From positions 1 through 64,000 of the forward strand of contig NZ_JAAVUR010000019.1 of NCBI RefSeq assembly GCF_018449545.1: a stretch of DNA of 64,000 nt, given 5' to 3'. Source of the DNA: Granulicella sp. dw_53 (lineage in GTDB: Bacteria > Acidobacteriota > Terriglobia > Terriglobales > Acidobacteriaceae). Each line of letters opens with the position of its first letter. Within the stretch, counting starts at the first letter, position 1. Made by a program: the position numbers and the translations under genes. The notes under the pieces are model-generated. The model did not search any database and was not told the DNA's origin. It was given only the letters and a program-made list of their open reading frames with translations. Below, in pieces: positions 29,115-38,124 of the stretch.

Positions 29115-29295
29115 CTACGCTGACTCGCGTTGGACAATCTCTGTTAGTCGCTCCAGTTGCCATCCATCATCTCCAGATAGGCCAGAACATTCGAGGGTTA
29201 TCTAAATCAAATTTGATCAAATAGATAAGGTTGACTAACGCTTCTAGCGGATTTGAGACCTCATGCGCTAGATCTGCTCTACTTTGACGATCCAT
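29115..29295 (-). pseudogene. Histidine-kinase dimerisation-domain crumb
   Basis: On the minus strand the ATG at 29295 gives RADLAHEVSNPLEALVNLIY and LIKFDLDNP, the HisKA H-box with its phospho-acceptor histidine ('H-E-x-x-N-P-L'). It then breaks. Continuing frames give NVLAYLEMMDG and LERLTEIVQRES, which resemble the next helix. The ATPase domain is absent. This is a fragment of a soluble or PAS-type kinase and lies close to the degenerate receiver gene at 29412. Confidence 0.55.
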
Positions 29296-29411
29296 ATGAA
29301 GGGCCCACCTTCACAGCAACTTTATTCGACGATCTGGGTCAATAATTAGCTGGCAGAATCGTGCAGATTCCCTCAGCCCTTTAGCCCCGTGTTACACAGT
29401 AGACCGGACAC

Positions 29412-29732
29412 ATGCCATCCTCTCACTCCAATACGCCTAGCATTTTGGTATATGGTCAGGATGACGTTCTCCTCTATACCCGGGGTGCAATTCTGAGAGC
29501 AGCAGAGATGCAGGCGGAAACTACCCAAACCAGACGAGAGTTTGTAAAACAAATAGCCATGGCCGAGAATCCGTACGATCTCTATGTTCTCTGCCACAGC
29601 ATTTCTGCTGCGGAGCAACGTGAGATATGTGCCCTTGCAGCCAATACTAGAGTCAAAGTCTATCCCATGTCGTATGCGGTGACGCCTACGGAATTCATAG
29701 AAAGTGTGCGGACTTTGCTGTCGATAACCTGA
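29412..29732 (+). CDS. Degenerate receiver-like (pseudo-REC) small protein
   Basis: 106 residues. The pattern SILVYGQDDVLLYTRGAIL, then PYDLYVLCHSISAAEQREI, then VKVYPMSYAVTPTEFIESVR follows the alternating strands and helices of a response-regulator receiver. The position of the phospho-acceptor Asp is replaced (YVLCHS), so it is probably not phosphorylated. Similar orphan pseudo-receivers are frequent in Acidobacteriota. It has no output domain and lies next to a kinase fragment. The ribosome binding site is weak. Confidence 0.55.
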   Translation: MPSSHSNTPSILVYGQDDVLLYTRGAILRAAEMQAETTQTRREFVKQIAMAENPYDLYVLCHSISAAEQREICALAANTRVKVYPMSYAVTPTEFIESVRTLLSIT

Positions 29733-29865
29733 TATCGGCCCAAGCGATTTGATGAGGGCACACGGATAGACTGAGGCCACCCCTCCATGCATATCATAGC
29801 AATTCAGCCACACTTCTCACGCTGCATTCCGTATCCATGCCGCCGTTTTAGGCGGCTACCGAAGC

Positions 29866-30078
29866 CTATCGTTGCTCAGTACGAGGACCGCGGGTCTTTC
29901 TCCCATAGCAAGGCCAGTCTGATTTATAGATTTCCGACTCTGCCTCCTCTGGTTCCCTGTTGGGTAGGAGTGTCGCTAGTTGGTCAGGCGTGTAAATGGC
30001 GTAAATCTGATCGGAGAAATGAACAATCAGTTGGTTGCCATCCAGTTGTTCCGAATTCAGAATCAACAGACGTTGCAT
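29866..30078 (-). CDS. Small hypothetical protein (70 aa)
   Basis: From the ATG at 30078 it starts MQRLLILNSEQLDGNQLIVH and continues FSDQIYAIYTPDQLATLLPN. The 'Q-x-I-x-x-Y-T-x-x-Q-L' ending of the ordered part resembles small conserved hypothetical proteins of Acidobacteriota, but no function is known. It lies 60 bp downstream of another tiny gene on the same strand and may share its transcript. Confidence 0.4.
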   Translation of the reverse strand: MQRLLILNSEQLDGNQLIVHFSDQIYAIYTPDQLATLLPNREPEEAESEIYKSDWPCYGRKTRGPRTEQR

Positions 30079-30138
30079 AATGTTCTTTATTCCCCCGATG
30101 AATCCAACATGGCGATTGAATCTCGTGAACAATCTTGA

Positions 30139-30315
30139 TCAGACGACGGAGTTGACCGTCAGCGTAAGTTCCAACACCTTGGCCGGATGGTCAAATTCAA
30201 TGGGATAAACCAAATTGAGCAGTGCTTCACCCGCATTGGCCATCTGATGAAGGTTCTGTTCCATTACGATTTGATCTACATCTCGCAAGCAGCCTCCAAT
30301 GTTGGTGGTCAACAT
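30139..30315 (-). CDS. Small hypothetical protein (58 aa)
   Basis: ATG at 30315 follows AGGCGGA. The product is MLTTNIGGCLRDVDQIVMEQ, then NLHQMANAGEALLNLVYPI and a short beta-like end VLELTLTVNSVV. A single amphipathic helix is likely. No family is recognised. It lies upstream of the 70-residue gene on the same strand. Confidence 0.4.
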   Translation of the reverse strand: MLTTNIGGCLRDVDQIVMEQNLHQMANAGEALLNLVYPIEFDHPAKVLELTLTVNSVV

Positions 30316-30452
30316 CGATCCGCCTTGCGTTGGTGTCGTCAAACCTGAGATGTAGCTGGTAAATGATGGTTGGTTTTAAAATGCCATGTCGGGCGCCTAA
30401 CGGTAAAATGGGTGGCGAACATCTGAGAGTGTTTTCAGCAATGTTTCTTAGC

Positions 30453-30730
30453 TCACTGTCCAATTCGTGCCGTGTTCTTATCTTGGGCCCTGATGGAGTT
30501 GCCCCGGCCGATATGGAGCACGGTGCCAAGATCACCGGAGCGGACGCCTAGATGTTTGTCATAGGTGGTGAAGCGGATGCGCTCACCTTGGGACACTTCG
30601 CGAGTCTCCTCTTGGAAGACGCAGCTCTCTCGTGTTTGAGTTCGTAGCTGGGCCGGATTGTAGGAGACCTCCTCGCGGGTCGCGTCGAGCCGAACGGAAA
30701 GCAGGTTGCAGTAGACAGCAAGCAGGGTCG
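30453..30730 (-). pseudogene. C-terminal remnant of a MobF-type relaxase
   Basis: Minus strand: VYCNLLSVRLDATREEVSYN, PAQLRTQTRESCVFQEETRE, GERIRFTTYDKHLGVRSGDL, GTVLHIGRGN, ending at a stop 30453-30455. The 'Y-N/D-P-x-x-L', then 'V-x-x-G-x-R-I-x-F-T', then 'L-G-V-x-x-x-x-L-G-T' pattern is that of the SH3-like region behind the helicase domain in TraI/TrwC relaxases. It is on the same strand as the relaxase remnant at 23223-23835 but 6.6 kb away and upstream of it in gene direction. They are therefore either two different copies or rearranged pieces of one gene. Confidence 0.65.
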
Positions 30731-30737
30731 ATCTGGT

Positions 30738-31226
30738 TTATTTTCCTGTTGGGTTTCGATTGTCAGGTGCAATAGCCTTATGAAGCCGATTACGATCTAA
30801 ATCGCTAAGAAGCAGAGACGTACTGATCAGTCGTAGCAGCGATGCTGGTTCTAGGTACTGAGAAGCATGGAAATAGCTTACGTGACGCTTCTTGTCCATG
30901 ACGCTCTCCGGGTCCAAAGTCTGCTCTAGGTCGTCGGTTGTGAGATGTCCTTGGAGTGCCGTCCAAGCTGCGTTATCGCAGACAATAACGTATGTCCAAT
31001 CGTCCGGCCGGGGGTGCGTCTGCAGGTTCTCATCTAAGAACTTAGACTGCTCAAGGCAATTTCGAGGAATTGGCTGTCCTTTTGCGGAAGCGGTTGAGGC
31101 TGTTTGAACAGGTGTTGCTGCATAAAGAGCGTCGTGGCAAACCGGGTCATCGAAAAATGCCAAGCTTACAATTACTACTAGGGCCGAATGCTTTAAATTA
31201 TGTATAGCGGTCAGTATATTTTTCAT
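30738..31226 (-). CDS. Secreted hypothetical protein (162 aa)
   Basis: ATG at 31226 is preceded by AGAAG. The first ~36 residues form a signal peptide (HSALVVIVSLAFF, ending ALYA). The mature part includes CLEQSKFLDENLQTHPRPDD, WTYVIVCDNAAWTAL and YLEPASLLRLISTSLLLSD. It resembles small exported proteins of Acidobacteriota. In some relatives a histidine-containing motif suggests a metallopeptidase, but no such motif is visible here. Its stop lies very near the relaxase fragment. Function unknown. Confidence 0.55.
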   Translation of the reverse strand: MKNILTAIHNLKHSALVVIVSLAFFDDPVCHDALYAATPVQTASTASAKGQPIPRNCLEQSKFLDENLQTHPRPDDWTYVIVCDNAAWTALQGHLTTDDLEQTLDPESVMDKKRHVSYFHASQYLEPASLLRLISTSLLLSDLDRNRLHKAIAPDNRNPTGK

Positions 31227-31607
31227 TTATTTCTTCTAGAAGGTGTTTGGAACTATGAATCCATTGGTAATCTGTGCAGCGTGGTTATCATGGTTTGCTA
31301 TCTCCAATGGGTGATGCCGACCCTTAGTAATAAGCTTTCTCCTTGGTGAACGGAAGATCCGCATAAGACTCGAAGCTGCTCTGTCAGAACTCGTACAGAC
31401 TGCTCATGCGAACAAGCACACAATTCTTGTGCCAGTCTCACATTCGCTATCCTGTTTCATCTGAGCGTAGTTTTGGATGCGGGGAAGCATCTAGGCGAAA
31501 ACTATCAAAAGCTGGTCATTCCTGCTGAAAATATCAAGGTGACGGGAAAGAAAGACCCGCCATGACGGCGGACCACTCGCATGATGAATCGGGTCCTTAA
31601 GTCCTGC
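31227..31607. other. Intergenic, nothing recognised
   Basis: No gene was found between the secreted hypothetical protein and the AraC fragment. It probably contains the promoter of the former on the minus strand. Confidence 0.4.
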
Positions 31608-31880
31608 TTATTGAAGTTGCTTTTTTGAATTGCGCCACTCACCAGGGCTCTGCTTTAAGAGTCGACTAAATGATTTATTCAAAGCAGATTGATCCGGGAA
31701 GCCGCAGCGGAGTGCGATGTCAACGAGTGGAAGATCCGAATGTAAGAGATAGGTCTTTGGCATATCGATTCGACGTTCGATGAGCCAATGATAAGGAGGC
31801 CGCCCAAAGTCTTTCGGAACGCGCGGGCAAAATGACTGACAGATAAAGGGAGCTCAGGCATCCCGTCAGAACGGAGGTCA
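31608..31880 (-). pseudogene. C-terminal fragment of an AraC-family regulator
   Basis: Frames on the minus strand give ELPLSVSHFARAFRK, YLLHSDLPLVDIALRCGFPD, QSALNKSFSRLLK, SPGEWRNSKKQ and a stop at 31608-31610. These are the two helix-turn-helix units of an AraC protein, with a frame change between them. The sequence closely follows the C-terminus of the intact AraC gene 150 bp upstream (32032-32961), so it looks like the eroded second copy of a tandem duplication. Confidence 0.75.
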
Positions 31881-32031
31881 GTTACTGCAATTGAAGTTGT
31901 CTGGCTGACGAGACAGTCAACGTTGGAGCAGAGGAGAGATGGAAGTATCTCCCGAATTTTGCACCGTGAGCCCCTTGTTCGCTGGTCATGATCGCAACTC
32001 CTTGTAGAGGTTCGCGTCGCCATCGCTTGCA

Positions 32032-32961
32032 CTACTTGAAGCGCTGCGGGCCGCGAGTCATCCCCCGTCGCCAAACTCCGGGAGTTACCCCTTGAATTCG
32101 CTTGAAGGAGCGGTTGAGTGCAGATTGATCCGCAAATCCACACTGAATGGCGATGTCCGCAAGGGGCAGCCGGGAGTTCGTCATAAGATCTCGCGCCCTA
32201 TCCACCCGGAGTTCCGTCAACCACTTATAAGGTGGCCGGCGAAAAGTTTGTTTGAAGGCCCGAGAAAAGTGGCTCACTGATAATTCGCATGCTGCGGCAA
32301 CTTGCTTGAGGGCAATGTTTCCGTCCAGATGAGCCTCCAATAACTCTGTTGCTCTTCGCATCTGCAGAAAAGAGAGTCCACCTTCAAACTTCGGAGCCGA
32401 TATCGTCACGCCGCCATACGAGGAGACAAAATGACAGTTCAAGGCATGCAAAATATGATCCAGGAAGATCTTCGAAACATGATGGGGTTGCGCTAGCGAA
32501 GAAACCAGAACCTGACCGAGGTTGTGTACTACAGGATCAAAATGCCCAAACGTCCGAGCCAATGGCTTTGCCCGCGGCATACGGTGCGCATAGGCGACTT
32601 CATCGAGAGCCGCCTGAGTGACATGCAGCACCAATGTGTCGAAGGAATTTCGGAGTGCAATCGCGGGCCTCTCTTGTAGGTTGAGTAGACTAACGCCCCC
32701 AATGGGATAAAAGCCATTTGATACTTTTTGGGGGCCGAGGAACTGCTCGATAAACGGTATAGGGTTAAGCTGCACCGCAACCATATAACCACTTGGACCA
32801 CCAGACCCATGTGAAATTTCCGGCAGACCTTCGTCGGCCCGGACTCTTCCAAACAACGGGGAAAGTGGGGACAGGCTGAGCTTTGCTGATGGAATGTCCT
32901 TGAGATACATGCCTTCGGAGAACAAATTCCAAAAGCTCGGGACTCTAATGGCCTCATCCAT
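32032..32961 (-). CDS. AraC-family transcriptional regulator
   Basis: 309 residues. A sensor domain of about 200 residues without recognised motif precedes the double helix-turn-helix (about 205-305): LKQVAAACELSVSHFSRAFK, PPYKWLTELRVDRARDLM, LADIAIQCGFADQSALNRSF. It is divergent from the TetR gene at 33070 with a 108-bp spacer, so each may control this shared promoter region. The target genes are unknown. Confidence 0.85.
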   Translation of the reverse strand: MDEAIRVPSFWNLFSEGMYLKDIPSAKLSLSPLSPLFGRVRADEGLPEISHGSGGPSGYMVAVQLNPIPFIEQFLGPQKVSNGFYPIGGVSLLNLQERPAIALRNSFDTLVLHVTQAALDEVAYAHRMPRAKPLARTFGHFDPVVHNLGQVLVSSLAQPHHVSKIFLDHILHALNCHFVSSYGGVTISAPKFEGGLSFLQMRRATELLEAHLDGNIALKQVAAACELSVSHFSRAFKQTFRRPPYKWLTELRVDRARDLMTNSRLPLADIAIQCGFADQSALNRSFKRIQGVTPGVWRRGMTRGPQRFK

Positions 32962-33069
32962 GTATGCCGGATCCTAGATCCTTTCCTGAATTGAATAGGG
33001 GGACAAATATTCCCGCACCTATTTAGAGTACATATGTATGCTAAATGGGGAAAGTATTGAGGTGGAATT

Positions 33070-33654
33070 TTGCGGAAGTCGCGAGTCCAAACAGCCGAAA
33101 CAAGAGCGCGAATTCTCTCGACAGCTTCACAGATGTTTTTGAGTAAAGGTTTGGGAACAGTCGGGTTGCGCGACATCATGGCTGGCGCGAATCTCACGCC
33201 TGGCGGGTTCTCCAAGCATTTCCAATCGAGAAACCGCCTGATCGCCGAAGCGAGTAACGAGGCATTTGATCGAGCTTACACAATGCTTGAGAACGAGGCA
33301 GTGGGTAAATCGCCGACTCAAGCCATCGAGAGGATTGTTTCGTTGTATCTGAAGCAATCGCGAGCTAAAAAGAAGTCATATCTGTGTCCCCTTGCGATGC
33401 TCGGCGCCGAACTCAGTCATTCGGATCCACTAGTTAGGGCAATTGCCATACATGGCTACCAGCGCCTTATTCAACTCATCGCAAATCATCTTCTGCATCA
33501 GACCAGGAGCAAAGCCCTTATCACTGCGAGTGGCGTTGTCAGCACACTTGTGGGCGCAATTACACTTGCTGAAATTGCACCGGATTCAGCGATGGCGAGT
33601 GCCATCCTAAGGAACGCTAAGATTCTTATCAAAAAGCGTATTTCTCAGCCGTAA
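33070..33654 (+). CDS. TetR-family transcriptional regulator
   Basis: 194 residues starting at a TTG (33070), with GAGGTGGA a few bases upstream. The N-terminal helix-turn-helix reads RARILSTASQMFLSKGLGTV, GLRDIMAGANLTPGGFSKHF. The ligand-binding domain contains LCPLAMLGAELSHSDPLVR, typical of AcrR/YcdC-type repressors. The downstream hydrolase and quinone-oxidoreductase-like genes are pseudogenes, so the original regulon may be partly lost. The minus-strand neighbour is an AraC regulator. Confidence 0.85.
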   Translation: MRKSRVQTAETRARILSTASQMFLSKGLGTVGLRDIMAGANLTPGGFSKHFQSRNRLIAEASNEAFDRAYTMLENEAVGKSPTQAIERIVSLYLKQSRAKKKSYLCPLAMLGAELSHSDPLVRAIAIHGYQRLIQLIANHLLHQTRSKALITASGVVSTLVGAITLAEIAPDSAMASAILRNAKILIKKRISQP

Positions 33655-34061
33655 AGCTTAGGCTCAAGGCTGATGTGAGTATTGAACGCGGAACCTACGG
33701 CTTTCAATTACTCATCTCTCATTCACTGCTACGGCAATCTCCAATGCACGCCTAAGATTGTCAAAGTCTTCCGCGACGAGAGTAGAATCGATCGGAATCC
33801 AACTATCGCGGATGGGTCGAAACAGATAGATGTTTCTTGGCTCAAGCAATCCCCATGATTATCGATCCCGCAATAGCTGTCAGTAAGTGGCTTTACTGTT
33901 GCGAGTCTGCGGCAGATAGAAATCAAGCGTGTGACCATGCGTTTACTTTCGATGAATCCGCTGTACCGTTTTAGTGGGAATCTAGAAATTCAGCCGGGAA
34001 TAGGGAATAAAAATTAACCGTAATTGTAATTCCGGAATACCCAAAAGCCCACATGGCAGAC
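33655..34061. other. Intergenic, nothing recognised
   Basis: No gene on either strand can be supported here. The hydrolase pseudogene starts abruptly near 34062, so a deletion end may lie in this stretch. Confidence 0.4.
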
Positions 34062-34744
34062 GTTTTCGGAGTTGAGCTCTCTGATCGCGGTGGATCTGCC
34101 CCCCGTTCGGCCGGTCCGAATCGCGCGCTGGCGAACGAACGCCCTAGGCGGCTGGCGAATTCGTCTTGCGCATCATGGAATCCTTCGGTCTCGACCGGCC
34201 ACATGTAATCGCACCCGACATCGCGCCCCCCACTTGTCTATTTGCAGCTGCGAACCATCCTGGCATCTTCAAGAGCCTGGTCATCGGCAGCGGTGCGACC
34301 GACCACACGGATATCCTCGACATCCTCGACCAGATTGTGAACGCTCCATCGCTGGAACCATTCAAGGACCTTACGGGAGAACAGTTTGTTCGGGGTACAG
34401 TCGAAGGAATGAAAAAATACAAGTTTCCGGAGAATGTCTTGCAGGACTATATCGACTCCTACACCGGACAGAAGCTTTGGGATGCGATGGAATTCATCCG
34501 CGACTATCCACATGCTTTGCCTCGGTTGGCGAAGCGCCTCCCTGAAATCACCGTTCCGTGTCAGCTTATCGTCGGTCGGTATGATCCTTTCGTCCCCGTC
34601 TCTAACGCGGAGGGTCTACATAGGGTCTTGCCAAAGAGCAGGCTCAACATCATCGATTGCGGCCACTTCGTCTGGGAGGAGGCTGCAGAGGAATATGGCA
34701 TGCTTGCCCGTCATTTCATTCAGGGAGGATATTCTGAACTATAG
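34062..34744 (+). pseudogene. Alpha/beta hydrolase lacking its N-terminus, with frameshift and stop
   Basis: The intact-looking part from 34166 (MRIMESFGLDRPHVIAPDIA to the stop at 34744) has a cap region and late IDCGHFVWEEAAEEYG, with the catalytic histidine. Upstream, other frames continue the homologous sequence: LIAVDLPP, then FGRSESRAGERTP, a TAG at 34145-34147, then AAGEFVLRIMESF. A shift in the six-C run 34099-34104 and the TAG break it, and the first beta strands are missing. The nucleophile elbow is altered (APDIAPPT where G-x-S-x-G is expected). It is dead, or a sequence-error victim at best. Confidence 0.75.
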
Positions 34745-34892
34745 CGGACCTAGCATGCATCACCGTCTTTGCCCTAACGTCAACCACTCATCCACAGTCG
34801 TCACGAAATAAAAAGCTTTCATCGTGTTTATTTTCGAGAGGCACGAATATATCGTGTCCCGCCACAACCCCCTAATCAAAGGAGTCTTGCCG

Positions 34893-35903
34893 ATGAAGTC
34901 TTGGAGAGCAGAGCGTTTCGGGCCGACGAATGAAGTATTACGTTTAGGGGAAGTAGACCTGCCCAAACCGGAGCCGGGTAAAGGTGCATGCAGCTGCAGT
35001 GGCTCTGCCGGATATTCTGATGCTGCGTGGCGGCCATCCGTTTCCGAACCCTCCCATTCCCCGGGAATGCAAGTTGCGGGAGAGGTGACAATGGTGGGGG
35101 AAGGTTCCAGATATCAACCAGGCGATCATGTGATGGCGATAGCGGCTTCAATCAAGAGATGGGGTGCTCTCGCCGAATATTGCTTGGCCGACGAGAAGAA
35201 CTCGCTACGCATTCCGGCCTCTATGCCGGATACCGAAGCGGTCGGCTTCATGGTGGTCTATAAGACAGCGTATGCCGCCCTGGCTATCCGAACGTCGATC
35301 CAGCCCGGCGAAACATTGCTGGTATTGGGTGCCGCAGGCAGCACAGGAGGGGCAACCGTGCTGCTGGGCAAAGCATTGGGAGCGCGGATAATTGCTGTTG
35401 CCGGCAGCGCGGAGAGGCTTGCGTTCTGTCGGGAGATCGGTGCAGACCACGGAGTGAACCACAAGGATGGCGCCATCACGGAACGAGTGAAAGAACTGAC
35501 TGATGGTCGGGGTGTGAATGTCGTTTTCGATCCAGTGGGTGGAGAATTGGCGAGGCAGGCGATGCAGAGCATGGCGCGGCACGGGCGTTTTGGATTTGCG
35601 GGGAATGCAAGCGGCGAATGGGTCCTGATAAATGTGCTGGATGCTCTCTTAAGAATCATTCGTTGATGGGAGTGTTTGCAGGAAACCTTTCCGATCAAGA
35701 AACGGAGCAGACGTACTCGGAGTTACTGCGGTTGGCAGAGGAAAGGCAAATTTATACGCCGGTGCGACGCGTGTTTTCTTTTACGCAGGTTCCGGAGGCG
35801 CTCAATCTGCTTGAAAGCAGAAAGCAGAAAGCAGAAAGCAGAGAGCAGAGAGCAGGGAGGCCGGATTGTCATCGACATGAGTCTTCCGCGATAGGTTTTT
35901 TCT
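34893..35903 (+). pseudogene. Zinc-independent quinone oxidoreductase (MDR family), several frameshifts
   Basis: ATG at 34893 (AAAGGAG upstream) gives MKSWRAERFGPTNEVLRLGE. A short out-of-frame stretch between about 34980 and 35065 hides VKVHAAAVALPDILMLRGGH in a neighbouring frame. The main frame returns with GMQVAGEV and a Rossmann fold (LVLGAAGSTGGATVLLGKAL). Near 35652 it stops, while the adjacent frame continues NHSLMGVFAGNLSDQETEQT. This is the quinone-oxidoreductase branch of medium-chain dehydrogenases, without zinc ligands. The end runs into the 7-bp tandem repeat. Confidence 0.8.
35813..35854 (+). repeat. Seven-base tandem repeat (GAAAGCA/GAGAGCA), six units
   Basis: Four copies of GAAAGCA followed by two of GAGAGCA lie at the 3' end of the quinone-oxidoreductase pseudogene. 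A 7-base unit changes the reading frame each time one copy is gained or lost, so the array would vary the C-terminus of the protein (now the 'ESRKQKAESREQR' tail). Confidence 0.85.
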
Positions 35904-36469
35904 AGCAGTGTGGGTCGCCATGTGCACCAGGTAACGAGTGCCGCCACCGCTCCGACCGGGTACTTCGCACTCTTTACTCTCACCACAGCCTCCACCGCAC
36001 TCATCGCCGCATCGTTGCGGTAGAGTATTGCAAGCACCTCACCGACTTTCTGTTGGAAAGCATCTATGGCTAAAGCGTGTGACAGAGAAGGTAATGAAGG
36101 TATTCCTCAATGAAGATAAGAGCGAGGCTGACGATCGAAAGAACTAGTTGTTCTCTCTCGCTTCTCTTGGCATGTTGCGTCAATGGCTTTTGCCGCCAGC
36201 GGGAGGCCGGGCGTCTGCGCAGTCGCCGAACATCCGCTTATCCAATCGCATCTTTTAGGAGCGGCGAATCCGATTCTAAGCCCACTTGAAAATTGCTTAG
36301 GCCGACACCGACCAGACGGAAGAGGCTATATGCTACATCCCGGTCTGATCTTGTGCAAAGGAGGCACCTATCGCGCCACGACTCCAATTGTCGTGGCGCA
36401 ACTCTACGGTGTCGGTCCGATACGCTTTGTGCGATCTTCCTCGACGAATGTCTAACGTGCCAGCGCGTC
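35904..36469. other. Intergenic, nothing recognised
   Basis: Short open frames on both strands lack domains and ribosome binding sites. A minus-strand frame near 35937-36037 (NDAAMSAVEAVVRVKSAKYP) could not be matched to a family. Confidence 0.4.
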
Positions 36470-36790
36470 CTAACCGATCACCAGATTTTGGGCGACGCTG
36501 CCGTCGATGCTCAGTTCAATGCCGGAAACATATCTTCCGTCGTCCGACCCTAGGAAAGATACGGCCTTTGCAATCTCGTCTGGGTCGCCTATTCTGCGAG
36601 CGGAACATTGCTCGCAAATTGTCTTTGATCTCGATTAGTGCGCCGCCCTGGACGAGACCTTCGAGAATGGCTGTATCTATATGGCCAGTTGTGCCACTGA
36701 TGATATCCGAGCGACCGAGGAGTTTGGTGATAGTCTCGTCCCCTTGCTGGTGCAGCAGACGCGTCTTAGTTCAGCTCGATAAACTTAGAT
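36470..36790 (-). pseudogene. C-terminal fragment of a short-chain dehydrogenase
   Basis: Minus strand: GHIDTAILEGLVQGGALIEI, then in a shifted frame RIGDPDEIAKAVSFLGSDDG and RYVSGIELSIDGSVAQNLVI with a stop at 36470-36472. This is the standard end of a classical SDR ('G-x-I-x-T', 'D-x-x-x-V-x-F-L-x-S-D-x-x-x-Y-x-x-G'). The Rossmann start and catalytic Tyr/Lys are missing. It lies downstream, on the same strand, of the intact AraC gene at 36943. Confidence 0.75.
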
Positions 36791-36942
36791 TCCTGTGACG
36801 AACTCGGATAGTGAAACACAAGAAGCACGTGAGCTTAGGTGCAGTTGCATGCAATCCCCTAGATCGCGGGACTGCGACCGGTAAGACGCTTGCGGATGGC
36901 ACTGCGCACGAGTTCGGTGAAGCTGCTCTTTTCTTCGCCGCC

Positions 36943-37869
36943 CTAAGTCTGGGCCGTCCGAAAAGTTGAGACATCGCGCCGAGGTGAGCTTCCAAACGCG
37001 CGGGAGTACTCGCGGCTGAACTGTGACGGGCTTGCGTAGCCCACATCAAAAGCGGCCGTCTCAACATTCGCGTCACCGAAGATCATCATCCGCCTTGCTT
37101 CCAAAAGCCGAAGCTGCTTCTGATACTGAAGCGGAGCCATGGACGTGACAGCTTTAAACTGCCGAAAGAAGGTAGTCGGGCTCATGTTCGCGGCTCGGGC
37201 GAGATCTTCGATCCGGAGGGATTCGCGAAAGCGGTCGCGGAGCAGATGAATAGTCTGCATGAGGTTGCGATCACGTCCCCTGTCCAGCAATAGCGCCTGC
37301 GCTCCGCGGGGACTGTTCAACAGCCAGTAGCATAGCTCGCGCATGATTGCCGGATAAAGAGCCTTGATGGCGTTGGGCCTGTCCAGGGGTTGAACCTCTA
37401 GGAGCTGAACCGCGCGCAGAGCACAATCGACGAACTGGTCATTCATCTCCAAAACGAACGCAACGCACGCCGTGCCCTTTTTCCCAGCCGCCTGTTCCAA
37501 CTGAATGTCGTCCGCCACAGTTTGCAACATTTTCAGATCAAGCTCAAACACAAGCCCCAGGTAAGGTTGGGTACTGCTCGCGGCGAATGCCGTGCCGCGA
37601 GTCGGCATATCGATTGTCACCACCAGGGCCTCTCCGGTGCTGAAGTCGTAGCGCTTCGTGCCAAAGGTCGCGACCTTGCTTCCCTGAACCGTCATGCAGA
37701 GGGCTGGCTTGATCAAGCACTGCATGGGTTGCTTCATCGGGTTGGAACGACGAATGGATAGGCCCTCGATCGGAGTGGTCATCAAGTTTGCTGCAGCGTC
37801 TGCTTCGGTATACCGATGCAGGTAGGTTGCGAGCTCCGACAGTTTTGCGGACTGGGTGCGTTGCTTCAT
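36943..37869 (-). CDS. AraC-family regulator with AraC_N cupin-like domain
   Basis: 308 residues. The N-terminal AraC_N domain is recognisable: EGLSIRRSNPMKQPMQCLIK, PALCMTVQGSKVATFGTKRY. The double helix-turn-helix follows (LRIEDLARAANMSPTTFFRQ, ETAAFDVGYASPSQFSREYS). Proteins of this YqhC-like type often control an adjacent aldehyde/keto reductase or SDR. That fits the divergent intact SDR gene at 38125 and the SDR remnant behind it. An effect on the divergent SDR is an inference. Confidence 0.87.
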   Translation of the reverse strand: MKQRTQSAKLSELATYLHRYTEADAAANLMTTPIEGLSIRRSNPMKQPMQCLIKPALCMTVQGSKVATFGTKRYDFSTGEALVVTIDMPTRGTAFAASSTQPYLGLVFELDLKMLQTVADDIQLEQAAGKKGTACVAFVLEMNDQFVDCALRAVQLLEVQPLDRPNAIKALYPAIMRELCYWLLNSPRGAQALLLDRGRDRNLMQTIHLLRDRFRESLRIEDLARAANMSPTTFFRQFKAVTSMAPLQYQKQLRLLEARRMMIFGDANVETAAFDVGYASPSQFSREYSRAFGSSPRRDVSTFRTAQT

Positions 37870-38124
37870 ATCTATCTCAGTATTTCATGGAAGGATTAGG
37901 CATGTTTCTGGAAGTGTCCGGCATTCACGTAGCCTTGTGTAGAGAAGTACCTTTCTCAATAGAGAGATGAACTCTCAAAGGTGAAAGGGGCTGTTATGAA
38001 GAGTTATCAGAGGTAAATCCAACATTGGTGTCGCGAGCCGCAAAGTAGCGCACCTTCAAAAGATTGGACTCTTATAGAGCCCCGCCTCGGTCCCAACATG
38101 ACGGACATAAAGGAAATAGAACAA

